DNA of 64,000 nt from CAIQPV01 sp963719855 (GCA_963719855.1 CAVRDK010000001.1:496001-560000); one strand, 5' to 3'; shown: positions 1 through 9,489, counted from the stretch's first letter. Numbers and translations are program-made. The notes: generated by a model from the letters alone, not told the origin.

Positions 1-730
1 CATCAAAGCAGCGCATGCCGCCAGCAAAGGTGAATATGGCTGGCCGCGAGTCTGGCGAGAACTTCATGCCAATGGAGTGCGCGTTTGGAAAGAACGGGTT
101 CGGCGGCTCATGAAGGAGCACGGCATCAAAGCGCGCGGGAAGCGTAAATTCGTCGTGACCACCGACAGTAAACATAACCTGCCGATTGCGCCGAACTTGC
201 TCAACCGCAACTTCCAACCGGATGCGCCTGACTGCGTGTGGACGAGCGACATCACTTATATCCAGACCGATGCAGGCTGGTTATATCTGGCTGTGGTTCT
301 TGATCTGTACAGCCGTCAGGTTGTGGGCTGGAGCATGCAGCCGCACATGCAGACCAGCTTGGTAACCGATGCGCTCAGGATGGCGTGGTTCAGGCGACGG
401 CCAGAGCCGGGGCTGATCTTCCACTCTGATCGTGGCAGCCAGTATTGCAGTCACGCATTTCAGGGCACACTGGCTGAATACGGCATGCAAAGCTCAATGA
501 GCCGCAAAGGAAACTGCTGGGACAATGCGCCAACAGAAAGTTTGTGGGGATCGTTGAAAGTAGGAAGGCTATATGGAATGCGGTTTGAAACACAGCGCCA
601 GGCAATGGACGAGGTGATTGACTGGCTGACGTACTACAACCACAGAAGACTTCACTCAACACTGGATTACATCAGTCCGATGCAGTTCGAGAAAAACTGG
701 TTTGCGGCACAGTTGAAGAAGGCCGCATAA
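1..730 (+). CDS. IS3-family transposase OrfB, 5'-truncated by the window edge
   Basis: This is the DDE integrase-type transposase of the IS3 element. The visible part starts about 56 codons into the protein and is otherwise nearly identical to the complete OrfB at 16308-17204. It contains the retroviral-integrase-like core: WTSDITYI (first Asp), HSDRGSQY (second Asp) and the region CWDNAPTESLWGSLK (Glu). It would be made as an OrfAB fusion by -1 frameshifting, but orfA lies outside the window. Confidence 0.95.
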   Translation, partial: IKAAHAASKGEYGWPRVWRELHANGVRVWKERVRRLMKEHGIKARGKRKFVVTTDSKHNLPIAPNLLNRNFQPDAPDCVWTSDITYIQTDAGWLYLAVVLDLYSRQVVGWSMQPHMQTSLVTDALRMAWFRRRPEPGLIFHSDRGSQYCSHAFQGTLAEYGMQSSMSRKGNCWDNAPTESLWGSLKVGRLYGMRFETQRQAMDEVIDWLTYYNHRRLHSTLDYISPMQFEKNWFAAQLKKAA

Positions 731-769
731 TGAGCGCGTTAAGAAATACGGATTACAGGGGCAAGGTCA
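1..769 (+). mobile_element. IS3-family element, copy A (left part outside window)
   Basis: The sequence is collinear with the complete copy at 15947-17243 and enters it 528 bases from its left end. The right inverted repeat ends at 769 with GGGGCAAGGTCA, as in the other copies. Only the orfB portion is visible. The copy lies directly upstream of kdpD, so it may have displaced whatever normally precedes that gene. Target duplication cannot be assessed because the left end is missing. Confidence 0.95.
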
Positions 770-945
770 ATCTGCAAAAGCTATTATTGCGAGTTTATCT
801 TAGTTAGTTGGCTCGCTTGACTGATAGGAGACTCAACCTTCACATAAAGGTCGAAGCCGTCAGCCTAGCATTGCGCCAAAATGCCACTCGTCAGTACAAT
901 ATTGCAAGATGCAAGCGTCGTTAATTTTCGTTACCCACTGTCCAC

Positions 946-3693
946 ATGAACGATCAACGTCCCGACCCCGACGCACTGCTGCAAAAAGTGCAACGCTCCG
1001 AAGCCAGGCGCCGCCGAGGCCGCCTGAAAATTTTCTTCGGTGCCTGTGCCGGAGTCGGCAAAACCTTCGGCATGTTGCTGGCCGCGCACGAGCGGCGTGC
1101 GGAAGGGCTGGATGTGGTGGCGGGCTATGTGGAAACGCACAAGCGTGCCGAGACAGAACAATTATTGCAAGGACTGGAAGCCCTGCCGCTACGTCTGGTG
1201 GAATACAGGGACACGCAATTGCGCGAATTCGATCTGGATGCCGCGCTCAAGCGCCGTCCGGCACTGATTTTGGTGGACGAATTGGCGCATACCAACGCGC
1301 CGGGTTCGCGCCATCCCAAGCGCTGGCGGGATGTGGAGGAGTTGCTGGATGCGGGTATCGATGTCTATACCACGATTAACGTCCAGCACATCGAAAGCCT
1401 CAACGACGTGGTTTCGCAAATCACCGGCATCCCGGTATGGGAAACCGTGCCCGACGCAGTGCTGGAAGAAGCGAATGAAATCGAGCTGATCGATCTTCCA
1501 CCGGACGAGTTGTTACAGAGACTTAAAGAAGGAAAAGTTTACCTGCCCCAGCAGGCAGAGCGCGCGGCACAGAATTTTTTCCGCAAGGGAAACCTGATCG
1601 CATTGCGCGAACTGGCGTTGCGGCGCACTGCGGATCGGGTTGATGCGCAGATGCGTGACTACCGCGAAGATCATGCCATCCAGGACGTGTGGCAAGTGAA
1701 AGAACGGATGCTGGTCTGCATCGGGCCGGGCGGTAATGCGGAAAACTTGGTGCGCGCATCGTACCGCCTTGCACAGTTGCTAAGAGCAGAGTGGATTGTG
1801 GTATATGTCGAGACGGCGAAGCTCCAGCATCTTTCCAGAGAGCAGCGTGATGCCATACTGCGCACCCTGAAGCTGGCAGAGGAACTGGGTGCAGAGACCA
1901 TAACCCTGAGCGGCCACCGACTGGCCGATGAGGTGATTTCATATGCCCGCACCCGCAATGCCACCCGTATCGTGTTGGGCAAACCGAGCCTGTCTGGATG
2001 GAAACGCTGGCTGTTCGGATCGCTGGTTGACACCATCGTCCGCCAAGCCAGTGATATAGACATTCATGTGGTGGGCAATGAATCCAATTTTCTGTCCAAG
2101 GCGGGGGCGAATCCCTATTTCTCGCGCAGCCGCTTATATCTCGGACTGGCATCCGAGGAGCCAGTTCCGTTGTTCAAGTTGCGCGAAGGTTACCTGTGGG
2201 CAATTGCCGCGACGGCAATCTGCACCGTCATCGCCTGGTTAATGCTTGACCGTTTCGATCTGGCTAACCTGATCATGGTTTACCTGTTGGGCGTGGTGGT
2301 GGTCGCCGCGCGTTATGGGCATGGCCCCTCGGTGCTGAGTTCATTCCTGAGCGTACTGTTGTTTGATTTCTGCTTCGTGCCGCCGCGCTTCAGCTTTGCC
2401 GTTTCGGATAGTCAATACCTGATTACTTTCGCCGTCATGCTGATAGTCGCGCTGTTGATCAGCAGCATGACGGCGAACACACATCACCAAGCCAGGATCG
2501 CCGGTCACCGCGAGCGCCGGATTGCTTCGCTGTACGCCATGAGTCGCGAACTTGCCGCGACACGCGGCGAGGGAAATCTTGTGCGCATTGCAGTCAAACA
2601 TGTAGCGGAGGTATTTGAAGCGCAGGCAGTGGTGTTGCTACCCAATGAAACGGGGCGCATCGTTTATCCCAAAGGCGAAGGGACTGCGCAATCCTGCCAT
2701 GGCAGCGACCTGAGCGTGGCGCAGTGGGTGTATGACCATGGACATATGGCGGGACAGGGCACAGACACCCTGCCGGGAGGCGAAATGATTTACCTGCCGC
2801 TGAAAGCCTCTTCCGGAATGATAGGCGTGTTAGCCTTGTTGCCGCTTAACCCGGCGCGAATTGCGTTGCCAGAACAGCAACGGTTACTGGAAACTTTTGT
2901 CAGCCAGATCGCTTTGGCGCTGGAACGGGTCAGACTGGCGGCGGAAGCACACAGAGCCCAGATAAGAATTGAAACAGAGCAGTTGCGCAACTCTTTACTG
3001 TCGGCGATCTCGCATGACTTGCGCACGCCCCTAGCTGCGATTGTAGGCGCATCCAGCAGCCTGGTGCGGGACGGCGACAGACTACCCAGCCATGCACGCC
3101 AGGAACTCGGTCAAGCCATTTATGACGAGGCCATACGTATGGCCGGACTGGCGAACAATCTGCTGGACATGGCGCGGCTTCAGGCGGGTGCTGTTGTGCT
3201 TAACCGGCAATGGCAACCACTGGAAGAAGTGGTCGGCGGCGCGTTGGCAAGCTTAACCGCGCGCATGGCTAACCATCCGGTAACCATCAAGTTGCCGCAC
3301 GACTTACCTTTGGTCGAGATAGACAGCCTGCTGATCGAGCGGGTGTTTGCGAACCTGCTGGAAAACGCTGTAAAGTACACGCCACCTGGAACCCCCATCG
3401 AAATTTCTGCCGCAAACGGGCAGAATGAAATGTTGGTTACCGTTTCCGATCAGGGTGGTGGAATTCCGGCTGGTGAAGAAAAACTCATCTTCGAAAAATT
3501 CCACCGCGTCGCCAGCGAGGGCAATCAAGGGGGAGCGGGTCTGGGGCTGACCATATGCCGCTCCATCGTGGAGGCCCACGGCGGACGGATATGGGCGGAT
3601 AATTTGCCTTCCGGCGGTGCCGCATTCCATTTCGCATTGCCATTGACCGAGCCTCCATCCATGATTGAAAACGAAGAAATTGCCGAAACATGA
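946..3693 (+). CDS. kdpD: KdpD osmosensitive potassium-channel sensor histidine kinase
   Basis: Inner-membrane sensor kinase that phosphorylates KdpE when potassium is limiting. At 915 residues it has the usual KdpD length and order. It starts with the N-terminal KdpD domain with Walker A GACAGVGKT near residue 33 and the LVDELAHTNAPG segment, then a USP-like domain. About four membrane segments follow around residues 415-510, then a GAF-like region. The kinase core has the H-box SHDLRTPL (His690), an N-box NLLENAVKYTPP near 803 and GLGLT near 865. The 176 bases between the IS3 end and the start hold no gene I recognise. The usual upstream neighbours kdpFABC are absent, so kdpDE appears cut off from its transporter operon or the operon lies elsewhere. 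Confidence 0.97.
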   Translation: MNDQRPDPDALLQKVQRSEARRRRGRLKIFFGACAGVGKTFGMLLAAHERRAEGLDVVAGYVETHKRAETEQLLQGLEALPLRLVEYRDTQLREFDLDAALKRRPALILVDELAHTNAPGSRHPKRWRDVEELLDAGIDVYTTINVQHIESLNDVVSQITGIPVWETVPDAVLEEANEIELIDLPPDELLQRLKEGKVYLPQQAERAAQNFFRKGNLIALRELALRRTADRVDAQMRDYREDHAIQDVWQVKERMLVCIGPGGNAENLVRASYRLAQLLRAEWIVVYVETAKLQHLSREQRDAILRTLKLAEELGAETITLSGHRLADEVISYARTRNATRIVLGKPSLSGWKRWLFGSLVDTIVRQASDIDIHVVGNESNFLSKAGANPYFSRSRLYLGLASEEPVPLFKLREGYLWAIAATAICTVIAWLMLDRFDLANLIMVYLLGVVVVAARYGHGPSVLSSFLSVLLFDFCFVPPRFSFAVSDSQYLITFAVMLIVALLISSMTANTHHQARIAGHRERRIASLYAMSRELAATRGEGNLVRIAVKHVAEVFEAQAVVLLPNETGRIVYPKGEGTAQSCHGSDLSVAQWVYDHGHMAGQGTDTLPGGEMIYLPLKASSGMIGVLALLPLNPARIALPEQQRLLETFVSQIALALERVRLAAEAHRAQIRIETEQLRNSLLSAISHDLRTPLAAIVGASSSLVRDGDRLPSHARQELGQAIYDEAIRMAGLANNLLDMARLQAGAVVLNRQWQPLEEVVGGALASLTARMANHPVTIKLPHDLPLVEIDSLLIERVFANLLENAVKYTPPGTPIEISAANGQNEMLVTVSDQGGGIPAGEEKLIFEKFHRVASEGNQGGAGLGLTICRSIVEAHGGRIWADNLPSGGAAFHFALPLTEPPSMIENEEIAET

Positions 3694-3717
3694 ACCCAGA
3701 TAGTTCATTAAACCAAA

Positions 3718-3850
3718 CATCCCCTCCCCCGTGCAGTCCGTCAAGCTTTTGGCCGGGCACCCGGAGGAGGGCTAGGGAGGGGGTAGAAACTCATCTCTTC
3801 CACTGCTCTACCCCCATCCTAACCTTCCCCCTGCATGGGGGAAGGGACAA
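3718..3850. repeat. Imperfect palindromic intergenic repeat between kdpD and kdpE
   Basis: The 163-bp gap between kdpD and kdpE is filled by a nested inverted repeat. The outer arms are CCCCTCCCCCGTGCAG (about 3721) and the complement of CTGCATGGGGGAAGGG (about 3831). The inner arms are GGCTAGGGAGGGGGTAG and CTACCCCCATCCTAACC. The right arm contains its own hairpin, CTTCCCCCTGCATGGGGGAAG. It looks like a mobile intergenic repeat of the REP/ERIC sort, and it separates two genes that are usually close together. It could weaken or uncouple kdpE expression. Confidence 0.6.
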
Positions 3851-3856
3851 TCCTGA

Positions 3857-4552
3857 ATGAACAATTTCGCCACTATCATCGTCATCGAAGACGAAGCGCA
3901 GATACGCCGCTTCCTGCGGACTACGCTAACCTCTGAAGACTATCAGGTGATCGAAGCGGAAACTGGCAAGCAGGGACTGACCGAAGCCGCGACGCGCAAG
4001 CCGGACCTGATCATTCTCGATCTCGGCCTGCCTGATATGGATGGTGTTGAAGTGGTCAGGGAGTTGCGTTCGTGGTCTTCCGTACCCATCATCATCCTGT
4101 CCGCGCGTTCGCATGAAAGCGACAAAATTTCCGCCCTGGATGCGGGCGCAGATGATTATCTGGTCAAACCTTTCGGCGTAGGCGAGTTGCTGGCACGGAT
4201 ACGCGTGGCATTGCGTCACGTGTCTTCTGCTGCGACTGGAGAGGAAGAAAGCGTATTCTCGGTAGACAAACTGAAGGTGGACTTGATACATCGCAAGGTA
4301 ACGGTCAGCGGCGCGGAAATTCACCTCACCCCGATTGAGTACCGACTGCTGACCGTGCTGATAAAACATGCAGGCAAAGTGCTGACGCACCGCTTGCTGC
4401 TCAAGGAAGTCTGGGGGCCGAACTACGTGGAGCGCGCCCACTACCTGCGCATCTACATGGGTATACTGCGCCACAAATTGGAAAAAGACCCGGCGCGCCC
4501 GCGATTCCTGCTGACTGAAGTTGGAGTGGGTTACAGGTTGGCGGCTGTCTAG
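3857..4552 (+). CDS. kdpE: KdpE response regulator
   Basis: OmpR/PhoB-family transcription activator, cognate partner of the KdpD encoded just upstream and usual activator of the kdp potassium-uptake operon. It has 231 residues. The receiver domain has acidic residues Glu11-Asp12, phosphoacceptor Asp55 in LIILDLGLPD and Lys104 in YLVKPFG. The C-terminal winged helix shows the typical LTPIEYRLLTVLIKHAGKV region and ends in GVGYRL. The start ATG follows GAAGGGA at the edge of the palindromic repeat. A strong intrinsic terminator follows 50 bp downstream, so kdpD-kdpE ends here. Confidence 0.97.
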   Translation: MNNFATIIVIEDEAQIRRFLRTTLTSEDYQVIEAETGKQGLTEAATRKPDLIILDLGLPDMDGVEVVRELRSWSSVPIIILSARSHESDKISALDAGADDYLVKPFGVGELLARIRVALRHVSSAATGEEESVFSVDKLKVDLIHRKVTVSGAEIHLTPIEYRLLTVLIKHAGKVLTHRLLLKEVWGPNYVERAHYLRIYMGILRHKLEKDPARPRFLLTEVGVGYRLAAV

Positions 4553-4603
4553 CAGGCTAGTCAACTTGTTATTGATAGCAAATCAATACGCAAACGGCAT
4601 TGT

Positions 4604-4647
4604 AAAAAATCCCTCAATTTCACGCTATCTAAATTGAGGGATTTTTC
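4604..4647 (+). terminator. Rho-independent terminator after kdpE
   Basis: Perfect inverted repeat: the left arm AAAAATCCCTCAATTT pairs with AAATTGAGGGATTTTT around a 10-nt loop. It is flanked by A and T runs, so it may work in both directions. Confidence 0.9.
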
Positions 4648-4870
4648 TTATGGGAATATCAATTTACTAATTAAAGATCACAGACGTATCCGCATGTCAC
4701 GCAAATTCATTCCAGCATGATCAAATTATCTGGGCTGAAATTTAGCTTGCATAATTTCTTGCATGTACTAGCATTAGAGCAATTCAAGTGGAAAAATACT
4801 ACATATAGTGGTTTTTCAGGATTCGGGGAATTTTTGTGCGAAAAGCGCACAAATCATTTTGGAGAACAAT

Positions 4871-5050
4871 ATGGATCAACTCAACAAAGATTTTGATGCG
4901 TTTATGGACGCTCTCGCTAATGAAGGTGTCATTAGGAAAGTTGTCATTGATGGCGTTAACTTCTATTACAGCGAAGACGATCCAGAATATAAAGAATACT
5001 TGGCTCGCAAAGAGGAAGGAATTAGCGAAAATTATTCCCGATATGCTTAA
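4871..5050 (+). CDS. Small acidic hypothetical protein (59 aa)
   Basis: Predicted soluble protein rich in Asp and Glu, beginning MDQLNKDFDAFMDAL and ending SENYSRYA. The start at 4871 is preferred over an upstream in-frame ATG at 4808 because GGAG lies at 4861, correctly spaced. No family was recognised and no membrane segment is visible. It stands alone between the kdpE terminator and a poorly coding stretch. Confidence 0.55.
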   Translation: MDQLNKDFDAFMDALANEGVIRKVVIDGVNFYYSEDDPEYKEYLARKEEGISENYSRYA

Positions 5051-5180
5051 ACCGACGAAAATTCATTAATTACATTTTCAATTCAATCGAACATATTGAG
5101 GATATCTGCCATGATGCTGGTAGCCGCTTACAATTATAGTAATCGTAACTACTCTATTTGCCACAGTGGCTTCATTACCC

Positions 5181-5309
5181 ATGCGTAAATTAGCTACCAA
5201 TGTTGATGAGCAGTTTCATATTGCCGCCATCGCCTTTGGATCTCAGGAAGGCGTTTTATTCCTTGCCAATAACGTGATCCGTGGCGAGTCACCGTGCAAG
5301 TTCATCTGA
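5181..5309 (+). CDS. Possible 42-residue hypothetical protein
   Basis: A short open frame (start MRKLATNVDEQFHIAAIAFG, end ESPCKFI) in the otherwise empty 5051-5385 interval. It has protein-like composition but no clear ribosome binding site and no recognised family. It may be a remnant of a larger gene. The rest of the interval shows nothing else I can name. Confidence 0.25.
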   Translation: MRKLATNVDEQFHIAAIAFGSQEGVLFLANNVIRGESPCKFI

Positions 5310-5385
5310 CAGGTAAATCCAATAAATACTGGCCTGTCAGTTGCTGGCTAACGTTTGATGCCATACAAACCTGAATTACAGAACC

Positions 5386-5916
5386 ATGCCTAACAAAAAA
5401 ACAATTGATCCCGCCACGGAGGGAGACGACACTTTTGATTTATCGCAGGATATTAACGACATACTTTCATCATTCTCGCACCAGGAATCGAAGGTGGCGA
5501 CAAACCAGACAAGACAACCCATTGAGTGCAAAGATTTAGACCATAGAACCCGTTTTAGACATCCGGTGCACTGGCGTGTCGCTATTGTCAATAAGAGTAG
5601 TGGCGGAAATGAAATCTTTCATGGTCGAACGAATGATTTGTCAATGTCCGGCATAAGCATACTTTTGGATCATAATATTTCATTTACATCAGAAGTCGTT
5701 GTTTTGCTCGCAATCCCTCCAATGCATCATGGACTGAAAGAAACTATCGTTGAAATCGAATGTAGCCTGGCACACTCAGTGCTAGATTCGGTGCATGGCC
5801 AATTTCGTTTCGGGATGAAATTCCATTATTTTAAGGGGGATGGTAAAAGAATCTTGTCAGACGTACTGTCAAAGCGACATATACCAAAGCAAGAATCTAC
5901 CCATAGTTATCGCTAA
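5386..5916 (+). CDS. PilZ-domain protein (c-di-GMP receptor), paralogue 1
   Basis: 176-residue PilZ-domain protein, presumed to bind cyclic di-GMP. The arginine motif lies in RTRFRHPVHWRVA and the second motif in NDLSMSGISIL, both expected for PilZ. The C-terminal half (LLAIPPMHHGLKETIVEIEC and GDGKRILSDVLSKRHIPK) closely matches the minus-strand PilZ gene at 57900-58331, so the two are clear paralogues. The first 45 residues are acidic and poorly conserved. No riboswitch lies upstream of this copy, but a truncated one starts about 200 bp downstream. Confidence 0.85.
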   Translation: MPNKKTIDPATEGDDTFDLSQDINDILSSFSHQESKVATNQTRQPIECKDLDHRTRFRHPVHWRVAIVNKSSGGNEIFHGRTNDLSMSGISILLDHNISFTSEVVVLLAIPPMHHGLKETIVEIECSLAHSVLDSVHGQFRFGMKFHYFKGDGKRILSDVLSKRHIPKQESTHSYR

Positions 5917-6120
5917 AATCTTTCGTTAAGAGTGGCCGTTTGGAGGAAACAAGAATAGCAATGTGTGGTGCCGCTGCATGCCACCGGAAGTTCACCTGAA
6001 CTGAAAAAATACCGCTCATGACCTGTAAACGCCCATCTGTCTATTTATCCTTCCCCAATAAAGCTAGTTAATTTACCGTTCGTCAGTATAACTATCCGAT
6101 TATTCCGATAGTTCAATTGA

Positions 6121-6171
6121 AAAAAGGCAAACCTGTTGAAAGACAGGGACGCAAAGTTTCCGATCTAAGGG
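6121..6171 (+). promoter_or_regulatory. c-di-GMP-I (GEMM) riboswitch, 3' half cut off by IS21
   Basis: The segment contains the conserved GEMM-I core: GGCAAACC, a GAAA-capped stem, GGGACGCAAAG, then CCGATCTAAGG. It is almost identical to the complete riboswitch on the minus strand at 58636-58722. The IS21 element starts at 6172, exactly where the linker and second stem (AGCGGGG) should follow. The aptamer is therefore incomplete and separated from the gene it once controlled. Confidence 0.85.
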
Positions 6172-6519
6172 TGAGTTTTTGCGTTTAAATCTGACCCGGG
6201 TGTTGCATCGAATTTTGACCCACCCTAAGTTTATATCTTAACGGTTCAGGTTGTGGATAGTTTTCTGGTTTTGCCCCCCTTTCCAGTTTGAGTCGAGCTG
6301 TTCTTAAAACGGTAACTATCGTTGCCGGTCTCAATGATGTGGCAGTGATGGGTAAGCCTGTCCAATAGTGCCGTCGTCATCTTTGGATCCCCAAACACGT
6401 TGCCCCATTCTGCAAAGCTCAGGTTGGTCGTTATCACGTAAGCGACCCATTAACAACGCCCTTGTTGCCTAAATCAAATATCAGCATGCTTGGCACATCT
6501 TAAACAAGGTGGAGCCAAC

Positions 6520-6831
6520 ATGAAGAATCGAACGGAATTTTGGACAGCGCATGTCGCCGCCGTCAAACGTGAGGCAATTTCAGCGAGTGCCTATGCGAAG
6601 CAGCACGACCTCTCGATTGCCGCTTTGTATTATTGGCAGCGCAAGCTGAAATCAAATGCCGGGGTAAGTGAGGTAGGATCTGAACCCAAATTCGTGGCGC
6701 TACGCGTTGCGGAACAGCGTCCATGCCAGTGCACTTTGGTGTTGCCTTCCGGTCTGCATCTGGAAATGTCGGCGTTGCCCGCACCGGAATGGTTGGCAGC
6801 GCTGAGCCGCACTTTGCCGGGAGCACGCTAA
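6520..6831 (+). CDS. tnpA: IS66 accessory protein TnpA
   Basis: 103-residue first protein of IS66 elements, with an N-terminal helix-turn-helix region (ISASAYAKQHDLSIAALYYWQRKL) of the TnpA_IS66 type. The ATG at 6520 follows a GGTGGAG ribosome-binding sequence. Its stop codon overlaps the ATG of tnpB (TAATG), implying translational coupling. It is identical to the minus-strand copy at 52427-52738. Confidence 0.93.
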   Translation: MKNRTEFWTAHVAAVKREAISASAYAKQHDLSIAALYYWQRKLKSNAGVSEVGSEPKFVALRVAEQRPCQCTLVLPSGLHLEMSALPAPEWLAALSRTLPGAR

Positions 6832-7138
6832 TGCATCCAGGCTGCACTATCGAGCAAGTCTATTTGTGCCGTGACGCGATCGACTTCCGGAAAGCGATTA
6901 ATGGGCTGAGCGTGATGGTCGAACAAGAAATGGGTTTAAATCCGTTTGGAAGTGCGTTGTATGTATTCGTCAATCGCTCACGGAATAAGATCAAGGTGTT
7001 GTACTGGCATCGCAATGGGTTTTGTCTGTGGCAAAAGCGCTTGGAAGAAGATAAATTTCATTGGCCGAAACACCCCGTTGGCCACTTCAAAATCCCCCAC
7101 CTTTGGCCACCCAAAATCCCCCAGGCAGGACGGGCAGA

Positions 7139-7912
7139 TTATGAGCTTGTTGAGGCGTTTTGAGCAAATCGTGTTGCGGCCTCTTTGAGCCGATAGCTTT
7201 TGCCTTCAAATTCGAGCAAATGCGAGCGGTGCATCAGCCGGTCGAGAATGGTGGTGGCCATGGTGTTGTCTCCCAAATATTTACCCCAATCCTGCACGAT
7301 GCGATTTGATGTCACAACGATGCTGCGTCTGAGTTTGTAGCGCTGGTGAACCAGCATCTGCAACAGTTCGCCGGCACTGTCGCTGATGCGCCTGGCCAGA
7401 AACAAATCGTCAAGCACCACCAAGTCGGCGCTGAGCAATGGATGCAGTAGACGTTCTTGATCAACCCGGCTGCCCAACGCGTATTGCGCAAAGACACCGT
7501 CTGCCTCCAGGTAGCGAACATCGTGTCCTTGCAGGGTTGCCTGATATGCCACGGCTTTGGCAACATGGCTTTTCCCCGTGCCTGGCTTGCCGATAATCAG
7601 CGCATTTTGCCCCTCGGCAATGAATTTTAGGGTGTGTAACTCAAAGCATGCTTGCCGGGGCAGTTTGGGATTGAAACGCCAGTCGAAGTCGGTCAGCGTG
7701 GCGCGTTCGTCCAGACCGGACTTGTTGTAACGGCGCTCCATCAGGCATGAACGGCGCCGATCCAGCTCATCCTGCAAGATCATTGAGAAGGTGTCCAGAA
7801 AGGGTTCCTGGTTCGCCTGTGCCTGCAATATGCGTGTGTTCAGTGTTGTGAGAATGCCGGACAGGCGCAGCTCACGCAATGCGCGTTCGATTTCGTTCAT
7901 GGTCATGCTCAT
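7139..7912 (-). CDS. istB: IstB-like ATP-binding protein (IS21 helper)
   Basis: 257-residue AAA+ ATPase that assists IstA in transposition. Walker A is IIGKPGTGKSHVAKA and Walker B is LVVLDDLF. The N-terminal region (MNEIERALRELRLSGILTTL) is typical of the family. The start overlaps the end of istA by 4 bp, so the two are translationally coupled. Intact. Confidence 0.95.
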   Translation of the reverse strand: MSMTMNEIERALRELRLSGILTTLNTRILQAQANQEPFLDTFSMILQDELDRRRSCLMERRYNKSGLDERATLTDFDWRFNPKLPRQACFELHTLKFIAEGQNALIIGKPGTGKSHVAKAVAYQATLQGHDVRYLEADGVFAQYALGSRVDQERLLHPLLSADLVVLDDLFLARRISDSAGELLQMLVHQRYKLRRSIVVTSNRIVQDWGKYLGDNTMATTILDRLMHRSHLLEFEGKSYRLKEAATRFAQNASTSS

Positions 7913-9489
7913 GGTAATTCCTCCAAGGTTAGTGGCAAGGCGGCGCTTTGTCGGGCGCCCAGGGTGAACAGGTCGGCATAGTCATCGCTTCCCCTGATCA
8001 AAGGATGGCTCTGCGTCAGCACAAGCTCGCATTGAACCGGTGCATCAATGGCATCAAGGGTTTCTTTGAGCAGACGCTCGGTCAGAGTTTGAATCTGTTT
8101 GTAGCTGCGCACGCCGTCTCGCAATGCAATCGCGCAGGCTTGGTCGATCAGCCGACGCGGGTAGCGCTTGACCAGACCGACGATGCCCCACAGACGGCGC
8201 TGGATGACGCGCCCCTCGCTGTCAAACAGCTTCTGGCACAGTTGCTCGGCTGACGGGCCAATGGCTTTAGCCTGGGCCAGAATGCGATGGGTTTCGCGCG
8301 ACGGGTTAAAGGGGCGTTCATCGTTTGGCAGAATCAGGCTGCCCGGCTTATCCGCAAGGGGGTGGGTGCGCAGCAGGGATTGGGTCTGTAGGTTGCGAAT
8401 TTCGAGATGGTGCTCAAACAGGCGCACCAGCACGATGCTGCCGATGGGGGCCGGGCGGGCGGCGTAGCTGCTGTGGTCGATCCGTATGCAGGTATCGTCG
8501 TAAACGGTGCGTTTGCATTCGGTAAAATACTGGAAGCCTTGCAGCGGCAAGGGTCTGAGTGCCGCGCGTTCCTCTTGGAACATGGCTTCGACCTGACGCC
8601 TGGTGCTGCCGTGAATGCGTTGCGCCGCCCACTTGGTTTCCCAGTGCTCCAGGAATTCGTTCTGCTCCTCGATCGATTCGAAGCGCCGCCCCTTGAGCGC
8701 TGTACTCTGGGTATGCTGGATTGCATTTTCGACCGTACCCTTGCGATTCGGATCTCTGACCCTTGCCGGGTCGGCGACCACGCCGTAATGCGCGAGCACG
8801 GCGGCATAGACCGAGTTGAGCTCCGGTTCGTACAAGTCGGGTTTGATCACCCCTTCCTTCAGGTTGTCCAGCACGACGTAGGTGGCGCTGCCGCCGAAAT
8901 ACCGCCAAGCCTGCTCGTGCAACTTGGCCCATGTCTCTTGGCTGGACTTCCACACCACGCGCCGGAAACTGCGCCGCGAAAAGCGCAGGGTCATGACAAA
9001 CAATCGAGGGCGGCGATAGCGATCCGTGCCGGGATAACGGGTCAGTGCCCCCTCCCCGTAATCCACCTGCACCTCTTCACCCGCCGCAAATTCCAGTCGG
9101 TCGAACTGCGCCGGGTCATGTTCGATCAGGCTTCCTGCAAAACGCTTTACGCTGTTATAGCTGGCATCAAAACCAAATTGGTCAACCAGATCCTGATAGA
9201 TCGCGGTGAAGTTTCGGTGCAGCCCAACTTGGGCTTTTATGAAGTCACGATAGGGCTCGCAGGCAGAGATTGATTGCCTGGTCGGCCCCGGTGGCCGGGG
9301 TGGGGGAATTTGGCTGGTCGAACCGGTGGCCACCCCGGGGGATTTTGCCTGTTCGGCAACAAAACACTTTTTGAGACGGCGTATCGTCTTGCGATCAATT
9401 TTCGTGACGCGCGAAATTTCGTGCTGGCTCTTTCCTGCGGCCAGTAGCGTAAATACCGTTGTTTCCAGGTGCGGTTTCAAGACGTTCAC
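7909..9489 (-). CDS. istA: IS21-family transposase IstA
   Basis: 526-residue DDE transposase. The N-terminal helix-turn-helix (GKSQHEISRVTKIDRKTIRR) is followed by a proline-rich linker and the integrase core (EEVQVDYGEGAL with the first Asp, YVVLDNLKEGV with the second, and GTVENAIQHTQ with the Glu). A C-terminal DUF/beta-barrel-like region follows. The frame is open throughout and appears functional. Confidence 0.95.
   Translation of the reverse strand: MNVLKPHLETTVFTLLAAGKSQHEISRVTKIDRKTIRRLKKCFVAEQAKSPGVATGSTSQIPPPRPPGPTRQSISACEPYRDFIKAQVGLHRNFTAIYQDLVDQFGFDASYNSVKRFAGSLIEHDPAQFDRLEFAAGEEVQVDYGEGALTRYPGTDRYRRPRLFVMTLRFSRRSFRRVVWKSSQETWAKLHEQAWRYFGGSATYVVLDNLKEGVIKPDLYEPELNSVYAAVLAHYGVVADPARVRDPNRKGTVENAIQHTQSTALKGRRFESIEEQNEFLEHWETKWAAQRIHGSTRRQVEAMFQEERAALRPLPLQGFQYFTECKRTVYDDTCIRIDHSSYAARPAPIGSIVLVRLFEHHLEIRNLQTQSLLRTHPLADKPGSLILPNDERPFNPSRETHRILAQAKAIGPSAEQLCQKLFDSEGRVIQRRLWGIVGLVKRYPRRLIDQACAIALRDGVRSYKQIQTLTERLLKETLDAIDAPVQCELVLTQSHPLIRGSDDYADLFTLGARQSAALPLTLEELP

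Noticed and set aside
8407..9273. Long plus-strand frame opposite istA
   Set aside because: Complementary to a clear transposase; low-complexity, unfamiliar protein.
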